Part shown: piece by piece, positions 51,664 to 64,000 of the stretch
Position numbering within the stretch: position 1 is the stretch's first letter
How the letters are laid out: each line of letters begins with the position of its first letter
Source of the DNA: Wuchereria bancrofti
Taxonomy: Eukaryota; Nematoda; Chromadorea; Rhabditida; Onchocercidae
Direction of reading: 5' to 3'
Assembly (NCBI GenBank): GCA_005281725.1
Contig: SSBO01000001.1
Span: 3,704,399 to 3,768,398, forward strand
DNA length: 64,000 nucleotides
Notes under the pieces: model-generated
Seen by the model: the letters and a program-made list of their open reading frames with translations, nothing else
Databases searched by the model: none
Told to the model about the DNA's origin: nothing
Made by a program: the position numbers and the translations under genes

Positions 51664-54600
51664 TTAAAGCACCTGTTTCATTTTTTCGATTATTTTTTTA
51701 CCAGATGAATATCTCAACAGTCGAGATTCATGTCGAGAGATTCGTTCAGAAAGGCGAGCCAACCATATCAGGTCACCTTCACGTCTGTCATCGTGTACGT
51801 CAATTGATACGTTAATCATTGTTTGCACAACATAGTTGCCATACTGATCAAATAGCATTATATCAAGCGCATCACGCCCTTTGCTGGAAACATTTATATT
51901 AGCATCATAAGGCTCCCTACAGATTTAAAGTCATTAGACGACTCGAATCATGACCAGTCTAATTGAAAGATCAATAATTATAAGAAACAGTTTGAAGACA
52001 GCTTTCCAAAAAACATAGAATGCATAGAATAATGCAATACAGAATTATGTTTAATTGCATATTTATAAAATTTGCTCCTTATGTCGATACAATAAGACTA
52101 TTAAGTGCTCAAAAATTTTATTAATTTGGAGTACTGAATTAGAGAACTAACTCACTCATCCTTGACATAACCATCAAAGACTTCACTCATCAAACAATGC
52201 AGTACTTTCGGCGATGCATGTTGCAATGACTTTTCTACGACATGAGAAGCGAACTTTTCTTGTGATAATGTTAACACATTGCTTCTGTAAAAAAAAGGAA
52301 TGGGTAAGAAGTAGAAGACCGATGAATTGAATATTTATAATCCTTGATGTAAAGCGAATCATAACTTCACAATTACTTTCTTTCTCGTAGGAAGTCTTAT
52401 ATCCAATTTTCGATTAGTGTAATCACCTCCCTTCTCTACATAAGTCTCTGCAAATCTTTCTATGACATACAAAATGACTAAAAGATGTACAGAATAGCAT
52501 GCTTAATAATGTAATCTCGAGCTTCAGGATGGAATTCCGAAGTGATGACGTGCTGCATGACGTAATTCGCAAATTGATGATCTATAAACTCCATGCAGTT
52601 CTCTGTTAGTCGTCGCAATAGTTTATTCAAAAGTCGTCTTGCTGCCTTGAATTCATTTGGAGTATTGGCACAGCGCGTGGTACATGCTGATATTTCAAGT
52701 TCCTGAAAAGTTTAGCTAAATGCATAAATTTGGCCCTAGTATCCATTTGAATTAAATTTAAATTTGTTCCGAAGGAACTTCATGTGGTAATCAGTGCAGT
52801 TAATTCCCATTAAGACCAGCAAAAGTAGGATTTTACCTCCAAAGCAGACTGAATAACGCGGCATCCATATTTGTTTTGAACAACTTGCTTGAAATTCTCT
52901 TTCGAAAGTGTAAGCGCTATCACGATAAAGCTATATTTTGTTGGTGGAAAAAGAGCAAACAACTTCTAGAAAACTTTTTTGTACTTAAAATGAATTTGAA
53001 TTTGATGAGCTAAAAGGCAATACATGTCCTAAAATTGAAATTTCAAACACACCTGCATAACATGGGTAGCACAACTGTCAACCGCTAGGAAACATTCCGA
53101 CCCACTGAGCTTATTGAGAAGTTCGACTCTGTACCCGAAATCAAACCTTTCGAAAATACGCTGCATAATTCTGCTTCCATAACGGTTTGAGCACATTTTG
53201 ACCACTTTATTTGCCACATGCTCGGCGACTCTAGCTTGTTCTGTACCAGGGAAGGCTTCTATTGCTATTTTCTACAATTAAGGTAGAATGTTCAAAACTC
53301 GCCACTTTACTTATTCTCACTCCTGACCATTGTATAGCGTACTTGAATGATAAAATTTCCGTGTGGATCATTGGAGAACCAGTCAAATCCACCTCTTTCG
53401 AAAAGGTAGTCAAACATCATTTGACGAACTGCTGGAGAACTTTTCGCAAATTCTTCTTGCACGAATCTAAACAGACACTAGTAATTATCATATATCGTAT
53501 TATCGACTGCCACAAAATCTATTTCCCTTTTTGCAGAAAATGAGGTACTCAGTATCAAATACTTTGTGCAGATCTCACCGGCTGCCTTTTTCGTCCTTGC
53601 CGAAATTTGCAATGCAACCCGATGTCAGTAGATAGAACAATGTCGGCTGCATTAATTCAATATTGTTGTTTAAGCCATAGCTAAAGATATTGGCAATTAC
53701 ACTGAACCGTAAATTTTTTAATCAGCCAACAAGTGGAGGATATTAATAATAGGAAATGTGAAACAAACCATTCGTAGCTATCCCAACATTCACCATTTCT
53801 CAAGCTGTTGATATGTGACACTTCGCATTGTTGTACACAGCTATCACAAGCCATCTAAAAAGAGGACAGGGAATCGCCCCTCCGAAAAAACCCGAATTTT
53901 TCTTGTACAGTACCCAAGACATAAAAAAATGGAAACTGTTTCAATTCTATAATTTATAACTGACTTGAAGTTTGTATTTATTTTATGATTCAGTTGATGC
54001 TTCTTTAGCAATTAAATTTTGAAGATTATAATATCCCAACCAGAGATAAAAACATATTGAGATCTAGATGCTGAATGGATACAAAGAAAAAATCTGGCTT
54101 CAAAGTCCAGAGTCGTAGTTCAAGTTATTCTTCACCTGTATTTGATCCGTTAATTTTAGTATGTAGTTTCTGTGCTTTTAGAAATTTCGATCAAAGTATA
54201 ACCTTGTAAAGGCAATAGAACAAAACGACGTTGGAAAATATGGAAAAAGTGTCTTAAAGGTGTTCATTAAACTACGAAGACATCTGCTTAGTATAAAGTT
54301 ACAAAATAATTAGGCTTGATCACCAATATCTTAACCACACCGCACAGTCAAACTGCTCACATTACGGCATCTTTTGGATTATTGTGTTTAACTTCATCCA
54401 GCATGCAGTTACACTGTTTTCCAAAAAAGTACTGCAGTACGTCAGAGTTATTGTAAAACGATACAAAATCATTTATACTTGAATTTTTTGAAGAAAAAAA
54501 TATAACAGTTATTTGTTGGTAACTGTTCATTAAGCTCTTACACTTACTAGTTGATGTTCCGCTGGATTTGTATAAGTGTAACCTGAACTGCCAGTATACT

Positions 54601-55158
54601 GGTTACATGGAGAACACCAGTGCATCTCATTCATCCCATTTTCTTTATCGCTGACCTGCAAATATGTAACCTTCAAGGAAAACGAACGGAATGTACCTTA
54701 TGAGGAGGCATCATTAATTACTATTCTGATTAGAACACGTAAAACAAGTAACCGTGATAGATGATATATTCTGGCAAAGCTGATCTGTAGCAGCATCTGT
54801 ACTCATTCGCTCTAAAATAATCAACAAAAAATACGAGTTAAAATATCTCTATTCATAATGATTATATCAAAAGACTGTATAAGAATGGACCGACTGAATA
54901 TCAGGAAATAACCTCTGTTAACTTGGAAGGTCATGAAAACTATATAAGGAGTGTATATAATCTAAACTTTTTCCTACGCTTAGGAATAACTAAAGCGAAT
55001 TTAGACTTGAGAGATCTATTAGGAACAGAAGGACAAGGATAGAAAAACAGGGAATAGAACGAACTGCAGGGCAATATACCCATACCATACTGCGAATTAA
55101 TGGCTGATGAGGGCTGGAAATTGTACTGAACTGATGAAATCGTTGTCGTTTGCTGCAT
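51664..55158 (-). CDS. PUF (Pumilio-type) RNA-binding protein with eight repeats
   Basis: Binds UGUA-type elements in mRNA 3' UTRs to control translation and stability, often in the germ line. About eleven exons give roughly 490 residues. The N-terminal third is Ser/Gln/Asn-rich with two Cys pairs (HWCSPC and MACDSCVQQC). Eight PUF repeats follow in order: GSRFVQEEF, GNFIIQ, GSRIMQR, ATHVMQ, GCRVIQ, ANYVMQ, ASHVVEK and GNYVVQ. The base-contact residues match Pumilio-like recognition of UGUANAUA, with an unusual Thr in repeat 4. Introns fall near repeat boundaries. The start is the ATG at 55158, close behind an acceptor-like ACTAG; exon 2 also has an ATG (54806) just after a TTTTAG acceptor, so a shorter form is possible. 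The assignment to the family is secure; which nematode PUF it is orthologous to is not decided. Confidence 0.92.
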
Positions 55159-56305
55159 TTCTAGTACACCAATTACAATTCCAGCCCCTATGGCTTTAAT
55201 TTGCAACTGAAATTATGGTTAAGCTTAAAAACATTGTTGCAATGATAACTTTATACGGCTTTTAAAAGCTTTTTGAGTAACAGTAAAGTTGCTAATAATT
55301 GTTCGAAATTTCTCAGCATCATTCCTATCTTCGATCCTAATCACTATGTTAACTACTAGAAAGGCCGCTAATAATGCATATTGTCACAGGAAGAATGATA
55401 AGTGGAGTGCGATGGATAAGTAGGTTAAAGAAAAGGGTAAAGTAGAAAGCACATTGGGGGAGCTCTCGGGAAATATTGAGAAAGTGCAAATGCCACAAGA
55501 ACTATGAACCGATCGAGAAGTAACCCCTTTGACCTTTATGATCCTCAAGCCATAGACCATATAGCTCGATTAATTTCTACAATCCCTTGCACAACTAACG
55601 CACAGCACATACAGATAAGTTCAGATCGCATCACTCAAACGTGCAAATTATGCGTATCCATTAGATGAAATATAAAAGCGATATAAGTTCAAGTCATACC
55701 TAAACTTGCAGGTTACGCATGCGCATGGGGAAGCGATATTTGCGCGTCATAGTCACCAATACCCATTTACAACGCAGGAAGACCGCTTAAACAAGGAAAG
55801 ATCTCTGAGCGGTAACAATTGTGGCAGTGAATGTCTACGTGCAGGATATGAATCTACACCCGAGTGTACGTGCAAATTGGAATATTTGGAAAATTCGTGC
55901 AAAACTCTTATTTGATTATTTAGATCTGTTTGTTTTCTAATTCCTGACGCAGCGCTTTTAACATAAAGTTTAACTTTAAGTCCGCTGTTTGGTGATTTGT
56001 TTACCGTTCAGTTTGTTTATGCATACATCTGACGAATATATCATACTTCCATTTTCCTGAAACATTTTGGAGGAATGACTCTTTCTAAGAACTTTTCTCT
56101 GTAAATATTAAGGTTGAAGGAAGATGCTTCAATTTATGGTTAATCTCTCATCTGATTTGTTGTCTAGCTTCCTGGTGGAATAACCTTAATTAAGTTACCT
56201 TTAATTAACTTAATTGGCGCTATCATGTCATTTATGTTTGTGATATGTTAGCCTCAGACAGTGTTGAAAGTGCGCTCAAGGTGATAGTATTTTGATAGGC
56301 GAACC
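55159..56305. other. Divergent intergenic region
   Basis: It lies between the PUF (-) and coiled-coil (+) starts. The 69-codon plus frame at 55706-55915 ends in a Cys-rich run (CGSECLRAG, CTCKLEYLENSC) but lacks a signal peptide and partner exons. I treat it as unsupported. Confidence 0.5.
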
Positions 56306-59300
56306 ATGGATACGAAGACTGTCAACGGACCTTCTGCCCAATTCAAACAGAACGACATACCACATCCTAAGCATCTTACAGCAGAACTATTCAAGAAGCA
56401 TAAGAAGCTGTTCCAAAAGGTTTGCATACGTCTTGTGATCAAAGAAATTGTCTAAATTTCCAAACTTTATTCAACTACCAAATTCTATATAAGCAGGATT
56501 AACTGAGCTATTCTAGAGAGCATCTTTTGCGGAAGAGGAAAGAAATATGTGGGAACATTCAAAAGCAATTTTTGCTCAAAATATCGATGCTGAAGAAAAT
56601 CTGAAGCAGTCACGTCAACTGTGCAAAGAGATTTCTAAACAGTGTGGTTTTTGATTTAAAATTTTTGTATATTGATACTGATTTTAATTAATCAAGTTCT
56701 TTTAAGGGCTACAGGTTATGTAATCATCCGATGTCTATTACCAGGCACTTTTTGATAAATTGTGTCATTATTAAATTCATATTATTAATAGGAAATCCAC
56801 TTCAGACTTCATCGCAATGCCAAAAATCTTCAGTTGGTTGAAATGCGTTCTGGGACTGTTTCAGAGTTCATCAAGACAAGTTTGATTTTCCTAGTATCTA
56901 TTGCGTTTTTCCTGCCTATGCAATCGAAAAATTCAGAATGAAATGAAATACAAGTCCGTTTCATTGCTTCATTTTGCAGTGCAAATTAAATATACACACA
57001 AAATTTTTTAAGTCATGGATACAGTGCAGGTGACGAGCAATGTCAATAACTTCAATGTCGAGACTCTCACATCCCGCTTTCAGGCTCTCAAGATTCGCGC
57101 TGAAAACGATTGGAAAGCTTTGCAGGAAAAATGTATATTCCACATGTTCATGTTTTTTGTAATAATTTGTAGATTTTTGTTGATGGAAACTAAGTCTTAT
57201 GTTAATTAATCCCGGAAAGATTTGAAATATTAAACAGTGTTTTATATTTTTTACCTCTTGGTATATATTCACGGCAAGTAATAGTTCAGAAACGAACGAA
57301 GTTGTGAAGTGAAAAGAATCGGCATATAGATAGTTTTTCCAGTAGAGCAAAGCACGGGAATTGATGATGCTTTATTTGAACTGCAAAGTGGCCTAAATCA
57401 TTTATTACGCCATAGAAGCTTGGAAGAACGAACTGAACGTCTGCGAAAGATGCGAGATGATATAGAACAACTATTGAGAACGGAACGGGAGGAGTTGCTG
57501 AATCATGTTACGGTTTTGAAGTCGAATCTTGGTAATTAAAACTGGTTAATTTTAAGAAAGTCCGAAATTATAGCATTGACTGCAGCAAACAAATCAGCAA
57601 AGAAATTACATGATTTCACGTGTGGAAAACTCATTTCATATTTTATGCGGGTCAGCTTTCACTGAAATTTTATATCACGACGGTAGAGAAAAATTCAGCA
57701 AAGTCACTTCTTAAAAACAAATCTGTTAGTTAAATTATTTTTAAAATAAGCATAGTCTATTTTCAAATGGAGGTGCCATTTTCAGAGATGAAAAATTCTT
57801 CAAATAAGAAACTTCAACAACAATCTCGTGAGGTGGAAGCGGAGTTGGAGAACATATTATCGACTGATATCGTTAATATTCAACTTTAAAGAAAAATTGG
57901 AAAAACAGAACCTGATATCAAAATATTTCAAAAATTATGAGTGGCGTTTTATATTTTATCACTAATCATTTTAAAGGAGAATTTGGATGGAATTATGATA
58001 GAGGAGAAAGAGCTACAACAACAACTTCACCAATGTTCTCAAGAGTGTGATGAAGCTGTGATTGAATTATCGAAATTGGATGAGGAAAATGAAAAAATTG
58101 TGGATAAAGAACGGGTGCTTGATGAAAAAGTAAGTGCATTAATTAGATGGGTCTTTCTAAATTTTATTGCTGCCACTGTATTTCTAACTTTAACATTTAA
58201 ACTAGATATAAAATTAAGCTTTATTTGAAGTCATTTTGTAGATTATAGTCTTGAAAACAGAATTGGAGAAGCTAACAACACTTAAGAGAGATGATCCTGA
58301 AATTATTTCGTTGCGGTATAAAAGTATTCGGGAAAATCTACTGGTTTGTTAAAAAGTTTTATATTTTTGCAATTCCCATTCACTCCAGCTTCACTGATAA
58401 CTACAAACACAATAAAACCAAAGAATGAATTTTCCTTCGTTCTTAATTCTATGTTATAGGTAAAGGTAAATGAAAAAGTCAGCACTTTGCAAGACGAAGT
58501 CAAACAAGTGCAAACAGAACTGAACAGTGAAGAAAATGAGCATGCTTCTTTAATGATATTTCTTGGTGATGACCAGCACGACTGGTCAAAGGAGATTGAA
58601 GCCGCCATTGTCATAGGGCGACATTTGGAAGAAATGATAACCACAGAAAGAAAAGCGTCTGCTGCTCTTCGCAACAAGAAGATGGAAATTGATATCGAAG
58701 TAATATTTTTCACCAATTTTGAGAGCTAAAAGTAGAATTTTTCAATTGTTTAGAGCACTAGCGTGGGGCTTTTTGCTCATATATACAATATCCTTACAGT
58801 AGGACGATGTAAATATTTTAGGCTCTAAAAATATACATATTTTGTCGAAGTTTCGAGTTTTTGATAAATCCACTTTCAACTATTATGCTTCCCGAAATTC
58901 CGGTATTATTTCCAATAAAATTTCAAAACGATGTAAAGACAATCTGTTTGAATTGTCACTATTTGTTTAGCTTTTTCAGAATAACATTTTTTCATTTACG
59001 TTCGGGAACTTAATCTCTCTCTCTCTCGTTCTTTTTGTTTGTTTTTTATTTCTACGTAGTTTCTACATATTTCTTATTTGTACGTATTATATACTTTTAT
59101 TTCTACATATTTCTACTGTTTTTAAACGGATTTATCCGTTTCCTTCAGCCATGTTTTTGTCTAACCATAAATTGTCTAACAATAAAACTTTTGTAGTTAT
59201 GCTGATCTGAATTTAAAAAACAATTCACATAGATCAATTCAGTGCAACCGATTAGAAATGGAAACTAATGCTCTTCGTGAAAGCAATAACGCAGAAATGA

Positions 59301-60507
59301 TGCAGTATGAAATTGAAATTAGCAACCTTCAGAAATATCTCGAGAAACTAATTGCCAAGGAGAAAGAGGTTATGATTTTTTTTTTTTGATCTGAATGGTA
59401 TATGGTAAATTCATAAAATTCGCTTATGATAAATTTGTAATTCTTTCGATTGGAATAGCTTTCCTGCTCAGTATTAGAGCAGTCTTGCAACTTCACTTCT
59501 CTCAAAGATGGAGAAATTCATAGCCTTAATAACAGGAAACATCATATTGCTCAAAAGAAAAATTGTTTGCTCATTGCTTGTTGTGTTGTCAGTTTTACTT
59601 GATGAAACGTAATTTGGTGACTGTTTAAATATAACTTAAATTTATGTTTTGATGCTCTTTGCATAATTTGAGGAAAAGAAACGTTATGAAATGATTCATA
59701 GTCAAGCAGCACTAACTACTTGTTTTGCAAAACACGCATATTCACAGGATGGTTGGTCCTTCTAATTTTAACTGCTTTTCTTACTAAATCGCATCCTTCA
59801 AGGGAATTTAGGAAGTTTAAGTTCAGAATATGAGAAGTCTTTAAAAAATCAAACCTAGGAGAGATGAAAGTTTGCTCCCTTTGGTACAGTGAAGCTTGTA
59901 CTCCGGACACTACTAACTTTGGCGAGCCATCATCAGATAATTTTAATCGAGATGCGGTTTCGTGGTTTGCTACAACTGGTAATATGACAAGCGCATTGTC
60001 TGGTAAAGCAGGTTTTGGCGGTGGAGTGTTGGTATGGTTTGAAATTTCTATAAAATTATTTCAAAATTTGACTTGACAGATTTAAGACTTATTTTCTTAT
60101 TTTTTTAATTAAAATTTGAATTTGTTTTTTGCAGTTTGTATTTCAGGCGAGGAAATTTGGAGATGAACTTGCTGAAGATTCGGAGGGAACGGGAAAAATT
60201 CCAAGTGATATTCATATTAATAAAATGGATAAGGCTGATTCAAGTGCTGTTAAAGTAGTTAAAGCGGATGCAAACGTAGGTGGATTTCAATGATGCTTAT
60301 AGAAAGCTGAATGAAATATTTTGAAGCCTATACGAATGATTATTGCCCAGATTATTTTAGTTAGGAGAGTACTACCCGTTACCGCCATCTGCCTTCGGAA
60401 GCCCACTGTCAGGAAATGATTCACGAGAGGTTACAACAGAGTGCGAAATTAGCGGTTCTGAGTTTGATCAAAGTGTGTGGTCAGATTTTTCATCAGTGGT
60501 GAAATAA
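56306..60507 (+). CDS. Unrecognised coiled-coil protein
   Basis: I do not recognise the family. A chain of about a dozen plus-strand exons encodes mostly heptad-like, Glu/Lys/Leu-rich helices: SLEERTERLRKMRDDIEQLL (57.4 kb), KELQQQLHQCSQECDEAVIE (58.0 kb), KVNEKVSTLQDEVKQVQTEL (58.5 kb) and YEIEISNLQKYLEKLIAKE (59.3 kb). The tail is not coiled: a Gly-rich patch KAGFGGGV near 60.0 kb, then an acidic Ser-rich end with EYYPLPPSAFGSPLSG and SVWSDFSSVVK. The start ATG is 7 bp after a TTTGATAG acceptor. Two joins are not settled: the exon at 56793-56878 is open in two frames, and the link from 59370 to the 59.9 kb exon is out of phase with the obvious sites, so a small exon may be missing. It could be a structural, centrosomal, chromosomal or trafficking coiled coil. 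Confidence 0.7.
59014..59027. repeat. TC microsatellite
   Basis: A (TC)n tract, followed by pyrimidine-rich TATTTCTAC repeats to about 59120, inside an intron of the coiled-coil gene. Confidence 0.8.
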
Positions 60508-62174
60508 GCAGTGTTCGGGAAGATACGTTTTATTTGCATTATTGATTTTAAACAAATTAACTTCTTCACTGTAAATAGTCATGTCTGTTATTATAATGAT
60601 TATAACGAATGAATGCATTAATTTTCTTATTTCGGCTGCAAATGTACTTCTCAATTTTAAAGGTTAGACGAGTTTCATCCTCAATTTTCAGTTAATTCTC
60701 AACTGCCTTAGGCAAATCCAAATCCTTCAATCTCATCCAGAACTGTTGCTAATTCTAGGTTTCTTATTGTATTCAGGTATTAATTTTATTTATTATGACA
60801 TAAGATAAGGCATTGTAAAATCTATATTTTTTGTCGCTGTTTCACACTTTAGGAAAGCTGTGTCGAGGATTTAAGATGAAAAATAAATATTTAAGTAGTT
60901 TTTTAGATAACTTGATTTTTGAGATATCTTTGATTCACCAGTTACTAATTGGCAATCCATTTTCAAGTCTATTGGGATACATTTCTTTCGCAAAGTTTTA
61001 AATCTTACAATGAGAAAGCACCACATGTAAACTTCCTCCTTTGCAAAAAAGTCTTGCAATCTTTCAGTTAGCACTATGAAATTCATGAGTCATCGTTCTG
61101 CCACTGAATATAATTCCCTACACATATCGTTCATGCTTCTCGTCTGATCTGAGAGAACGGAATTTCAGCTTCTTTTGATTTTGATGATGTCATCAGATCT
61201 GAATCAACGGAAGTGTTTTCTGCACTAAATGAAATTTATCGATAGTGTTTCAAGTCGTATAATACGCATAACCTGATATTTGCAACAGGTGTAAAACTGT
61301 TGCAAATATATATTAGATATGGACAGTGCAAAAATACCATTCTGAAAGCTTTGTGATCCTACTTATATTTGAAATTCGAAACACTTTCAAATTCTAAGGG
61401 TTGGGGTGGCTGAAGAACATGGAATCAAAATTCTGTGCAGACTTTGCCTATGTTTTTATCAAGATAAGCATTTTTTTCTGGTTGTGAATTGTTTCCACCA
61501 CTTGGCGAAAACTTACTAGTGATCTGTGATACAGGATACTTCTGGAAGGTTTTAATAAATTGGATGGGATAATAATCACCGAAGATGAATTCTGAGGATA
61601 CTTCGGAAACGAAATTCGAAAATCTGGGAGGTTTGCTATTCAAGCGATTTCTGCATTCATCGATTACCGGAGATTTCTATCATAACGATTTCTGAACGAT
61701 TTGTTAGCGATCACAGATTGTTTCTTTCTGGTTATCGTAGTTTAAGTCTGTAGTCTGTTGGATTTCATCAAGGTATGACGGAAATTCAAATATACAACAA
61801 AAAACTGTATGGATGAGATCTCAAGTTTTTCTTTCAGTGCTCTATGGTGTATGTTCGGAAGTAGTAGAAAATCAAAGTTCTGATTTGCTGGATTGGTACA
61901 AATATCAATGTAAACTAATATGCTTTGAACAAGTATTTGATGGGTATATTTGCAACTAATGTGCTTTGGACAAATATCAGAGCTTAATACAATTCTTAAC
62001 TGCAGTAACAGATAAGATTCTGAAAAAAGCTTAAATTATTGAATTCCTAATTTTTTGATGCTAAATACACTTATACATCGAGGAAACAAATTAGAGTAAG
62101 TATGTGACACGCATCAAAGTGAGTCAGATTATAAATGAATGATGGATAAGTCATGTCACTTTGTAAGACAATGG
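60508..62174. other. Convergent intergenic region
   Basis: Between the coiled-coil gene (+) and the PDZ gene (-). A 72-codon minus frame at 61643-61425 (with SSEFIFGDYYPIQFIKTFQK) reads somewhat protein-like, with an acceptor-like CCCAG at its start and a GTAAGT donor inside. No family or partner exon was found. Confidence 0.5.
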
Positions 62175-64000
62175 TTACTCCTTCGATCGCTGCAGGGGTG
62201 TCGAAATATTCCCTTGACCTGATTTACTAGCATGCATAATGTCCATCTTTTTTGGTGGTACTGCTTGCATAAGCAGTGGATTGAATGGATCTGCACCAAT
62301 TGGAGTGAACATCGACATCTCGTGGATCACCAGACGTCTGGAGATTAGAATGTAAGAAAGATTTTGATGCTCATTCCACTTATGATAAAAACGAGGTGAA
62401 TAGTTAATCACAGGCATAAACAGTGCTGAATATAAAAATCGGATCATGAAGATAGGTGGAAGGGAACATCAAGACAAATAAACGAAGAAAAAAAAACTTT
62501 TGGCCATATCCATGCTTTCCGCGATAAATGCCTTTCAAAGTTCCTGGTAGAGCATTTTGCCGAATCTTTTCTGCTTCATTTAAACCGATCTTAGTAGTGT
62601 CTTGTGCCATCCTATTTTTATAAATTTCAATAATTTAGAAGGAATAACAGTAATCATTATTTTAAAACTGGATGATTTCCTGAATGAAATTAACTAACAA
62701 GAATCAGTTTCAAAGCTTTTTATTTAATACCTGGGATCCTTTTCAGGGACTTTTTCGACAAGTAGTACAAATTTAACCACTCGTATAGCTTGCACATCTA
62801 CCGCTCTTTCAATTGTCATCAGCACCTGCCAAAACTTTTTAATTTAAAAACTTAACTTTTGACATTAATAGTTTAGAAATCAATTGTGTAAATGCAATGC
62901 AACGCAATTGTATAAATGCATGTAACGTACAAATTTACGGTGTTTGAGTCCTGAAATGACTCGTTCACCGCATGATACAGTTGACGTAACCGGTGTACCA
63001 TCTACGTCTACGATACAGTCACCCATCAAACAAGCGGCTGATGCTATGCTCATTTGATCTATACTCGTTACATATACCTGAAATAAGCTAGACTCACTGT
63101 TGGATTTCTGGAAGCTTGATAATGACATTTTATGTTCCTTACACTGCGTAGTGTTCAGCAGTAGACCAAACGTAATATCTTTTCTTCTACAGATTTTCCG
63201 CAGTATTTGAAAACATCTTTAGTATTTATCAGGAGAATTTATGTTCTTAAATCGATAATCAATGCAGCAAGACACAAACTTTACTATTATATGATTTAAC
63301 ATTCATTCCCAGATTACCGCCTGGATAAAGGATCATCAGACCGCGAATATAACTATATCCCGGTGCACGATCATATCCTTTTGGTAATCTAGTAGCTGGC
63401 GTATTCCACAGCGGTCTTCGCAGCCGCAAATTAAACTGAAATTGGAAATATGCTTCACTGTTTAACCCGAAAATAAAAATTTGAGACCGTTCACAACCTC
63501 CTTGCCAACATCTCGTAATAATTTCAGCTTATCGTAGAATTCTCTTTTACTGGTAATTGGTTCATCTTCAATATGTGTTAGGAAATCGCATATTTTCAAC
63601 ATTCCATAAAATATTGAATATTCCTCTATTCTAAGAATAAGCAGCGATTTGGTTATAACAACGCCCACCTGAAAGACTGGATCACTTACAAAGAGTATTT
63701 CAAAAAAAAAAAATTGGATAATTGCATTATCATGGTATAGGGTTAACCTGTTTGTTCATATCATTTTTTTCAAATATGATGCAATTATCGATCGATTTTC
63801 AAATTTCCGAAACAGCAAGGACAATATGACAGCGTAAAAGGAGCATAGAATAAGGGCGATTTGTAAACTTAAATTTCTTTCACTTTTTTGTCTCTGTGAT
63901 TGAACTTTGCTTGTATATTCACATTGACAACGAGGTCATCTGGTAATTCACACGGAAATCCAAGATTGTTTTGTATTTGTGAAATTTGAGCTTTTGGTGA
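62175..64000 (-). CDS. Double-PDZ protein, nematode sperm PDZ (SMZ)-like, 5' end outside window
   Basis: Seven exons (64000-63884, 63668-63498, 63435-63301, 63077-62931, 62825-62731, 62611-62498 and 62337-62175) join in phase to give 313 residues, open at the left end of the protein. PDZ 1 spans roughly VVNVNIQAKFNHRDKK to EFNLRLRRP, with FLTHIEDEPI at the usual DxI turn. PDZ 2 spans NLGMNVYVTSIDQMSIA, GDCIVDVDGTPV and KFVLMTIERAV. Between them lies ATRLPKGYDRAPGYSYIRG. The C-terminal 90 residues (GTLKGIYRGKHGYGQK, FTPIGADPFNPLLMQ) are basic and lack a domain. The layout resembles C. elegans smz-1/smz-2, which act in sperm meiosis; that assignment is by resemblance only. It has no signal peptide or kinase part. 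PDZ identity is secure. Confidence 0.85.

Noticed and set aside
55706..55915. Cys-rich 69-codon plus-strand frame
   Set aside because: No signal peptide, no partner exon and no recognised Cys framework; probably chance.
56961..57350. 129-codon minus-strand open frame
   Set aside because: It overlaps a real coiled-coil exon and introns on the other strand; no motif or splice partner.
58303..58716. 137-codon minus-strand open frame
   Set aside because: It is the antisense of coding exons of the plus-strand coiled-coil gene, whose own frame has heptads and correct splice phases.

Overview
The window is AT-rich (roughly two thirds A+T by eye), with intron-rich protein genes. Introns range from about 60 bp to 4 kb, and the splice sites are worm-like (short TTTCAG or TTTTAG acceptors). 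Several start codons lie 3-20 bp behind such an acceptor with no exon before it, as expected for spliced-leader trans-splicing. With a BLI-3-type dual oxidase, an HSP-12-type small heat-shock protein and a nematode-type double-PDZ protein, this points to a parasitic-type nematode. A filarial or other spirurid worm is my guess; that part is inference. I saw no bacterial, viral or transposase gene, no rRNA and no convincing tRNA.

Layout: 1-2.7 kb, nothing recognised. 2.7-11.1 kb (-), a six-exon gene for an unrecognised, probably disordered 273-residue protein. 11.1-19.4 kb, mostly non-coding, with a perfect 21-bp hairpin, microsatellites and a few weak exon candidates. 19.4-33.2 kb (+), a complete 26-exon dual oxidase (about 1538 residues), reconstructed with all reading phases consistent; it uses two GC-AG introns. 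34.5-35.4 kb (-), a two-exon small heat-shock protein (113 residues). 38.2-41.8 kb (-), an ERp72-type protein disulfide isomerase with three thioredoxin CGHC sites and an apparent one-base frameshift in an A7 tract. 42.0-46.5 kb (+), a membrane RING-between-RING-like ubiquitin ligase without a recognisable IBR. 47.0-49.2 kb (-), a secreted trypsin-like protease with two possible C-termini. 51.7-55.2 kb (-), an eight-repeat PUF RNA-binding protein. 56.3-60.5 kb (+), an unrecognised coiled-coil protein. 62.2-64 kb (-), a double-PDZ protein that runs off the right edge.

The most interesting arrangement is the head-to-head pair at 41.8-42.0 kb. An ER folding enzyme and a membrane ubiquitin ligase start 188 bp apart, and the shared gap contains CCACGTCA, the reverse complement of the unfolded-protein-response element TGACGTGG. 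This suggests, but does not prove, joint control of ER folding and ER-associated disposal. The other genes look like neighbours without an obvious shared pathway.
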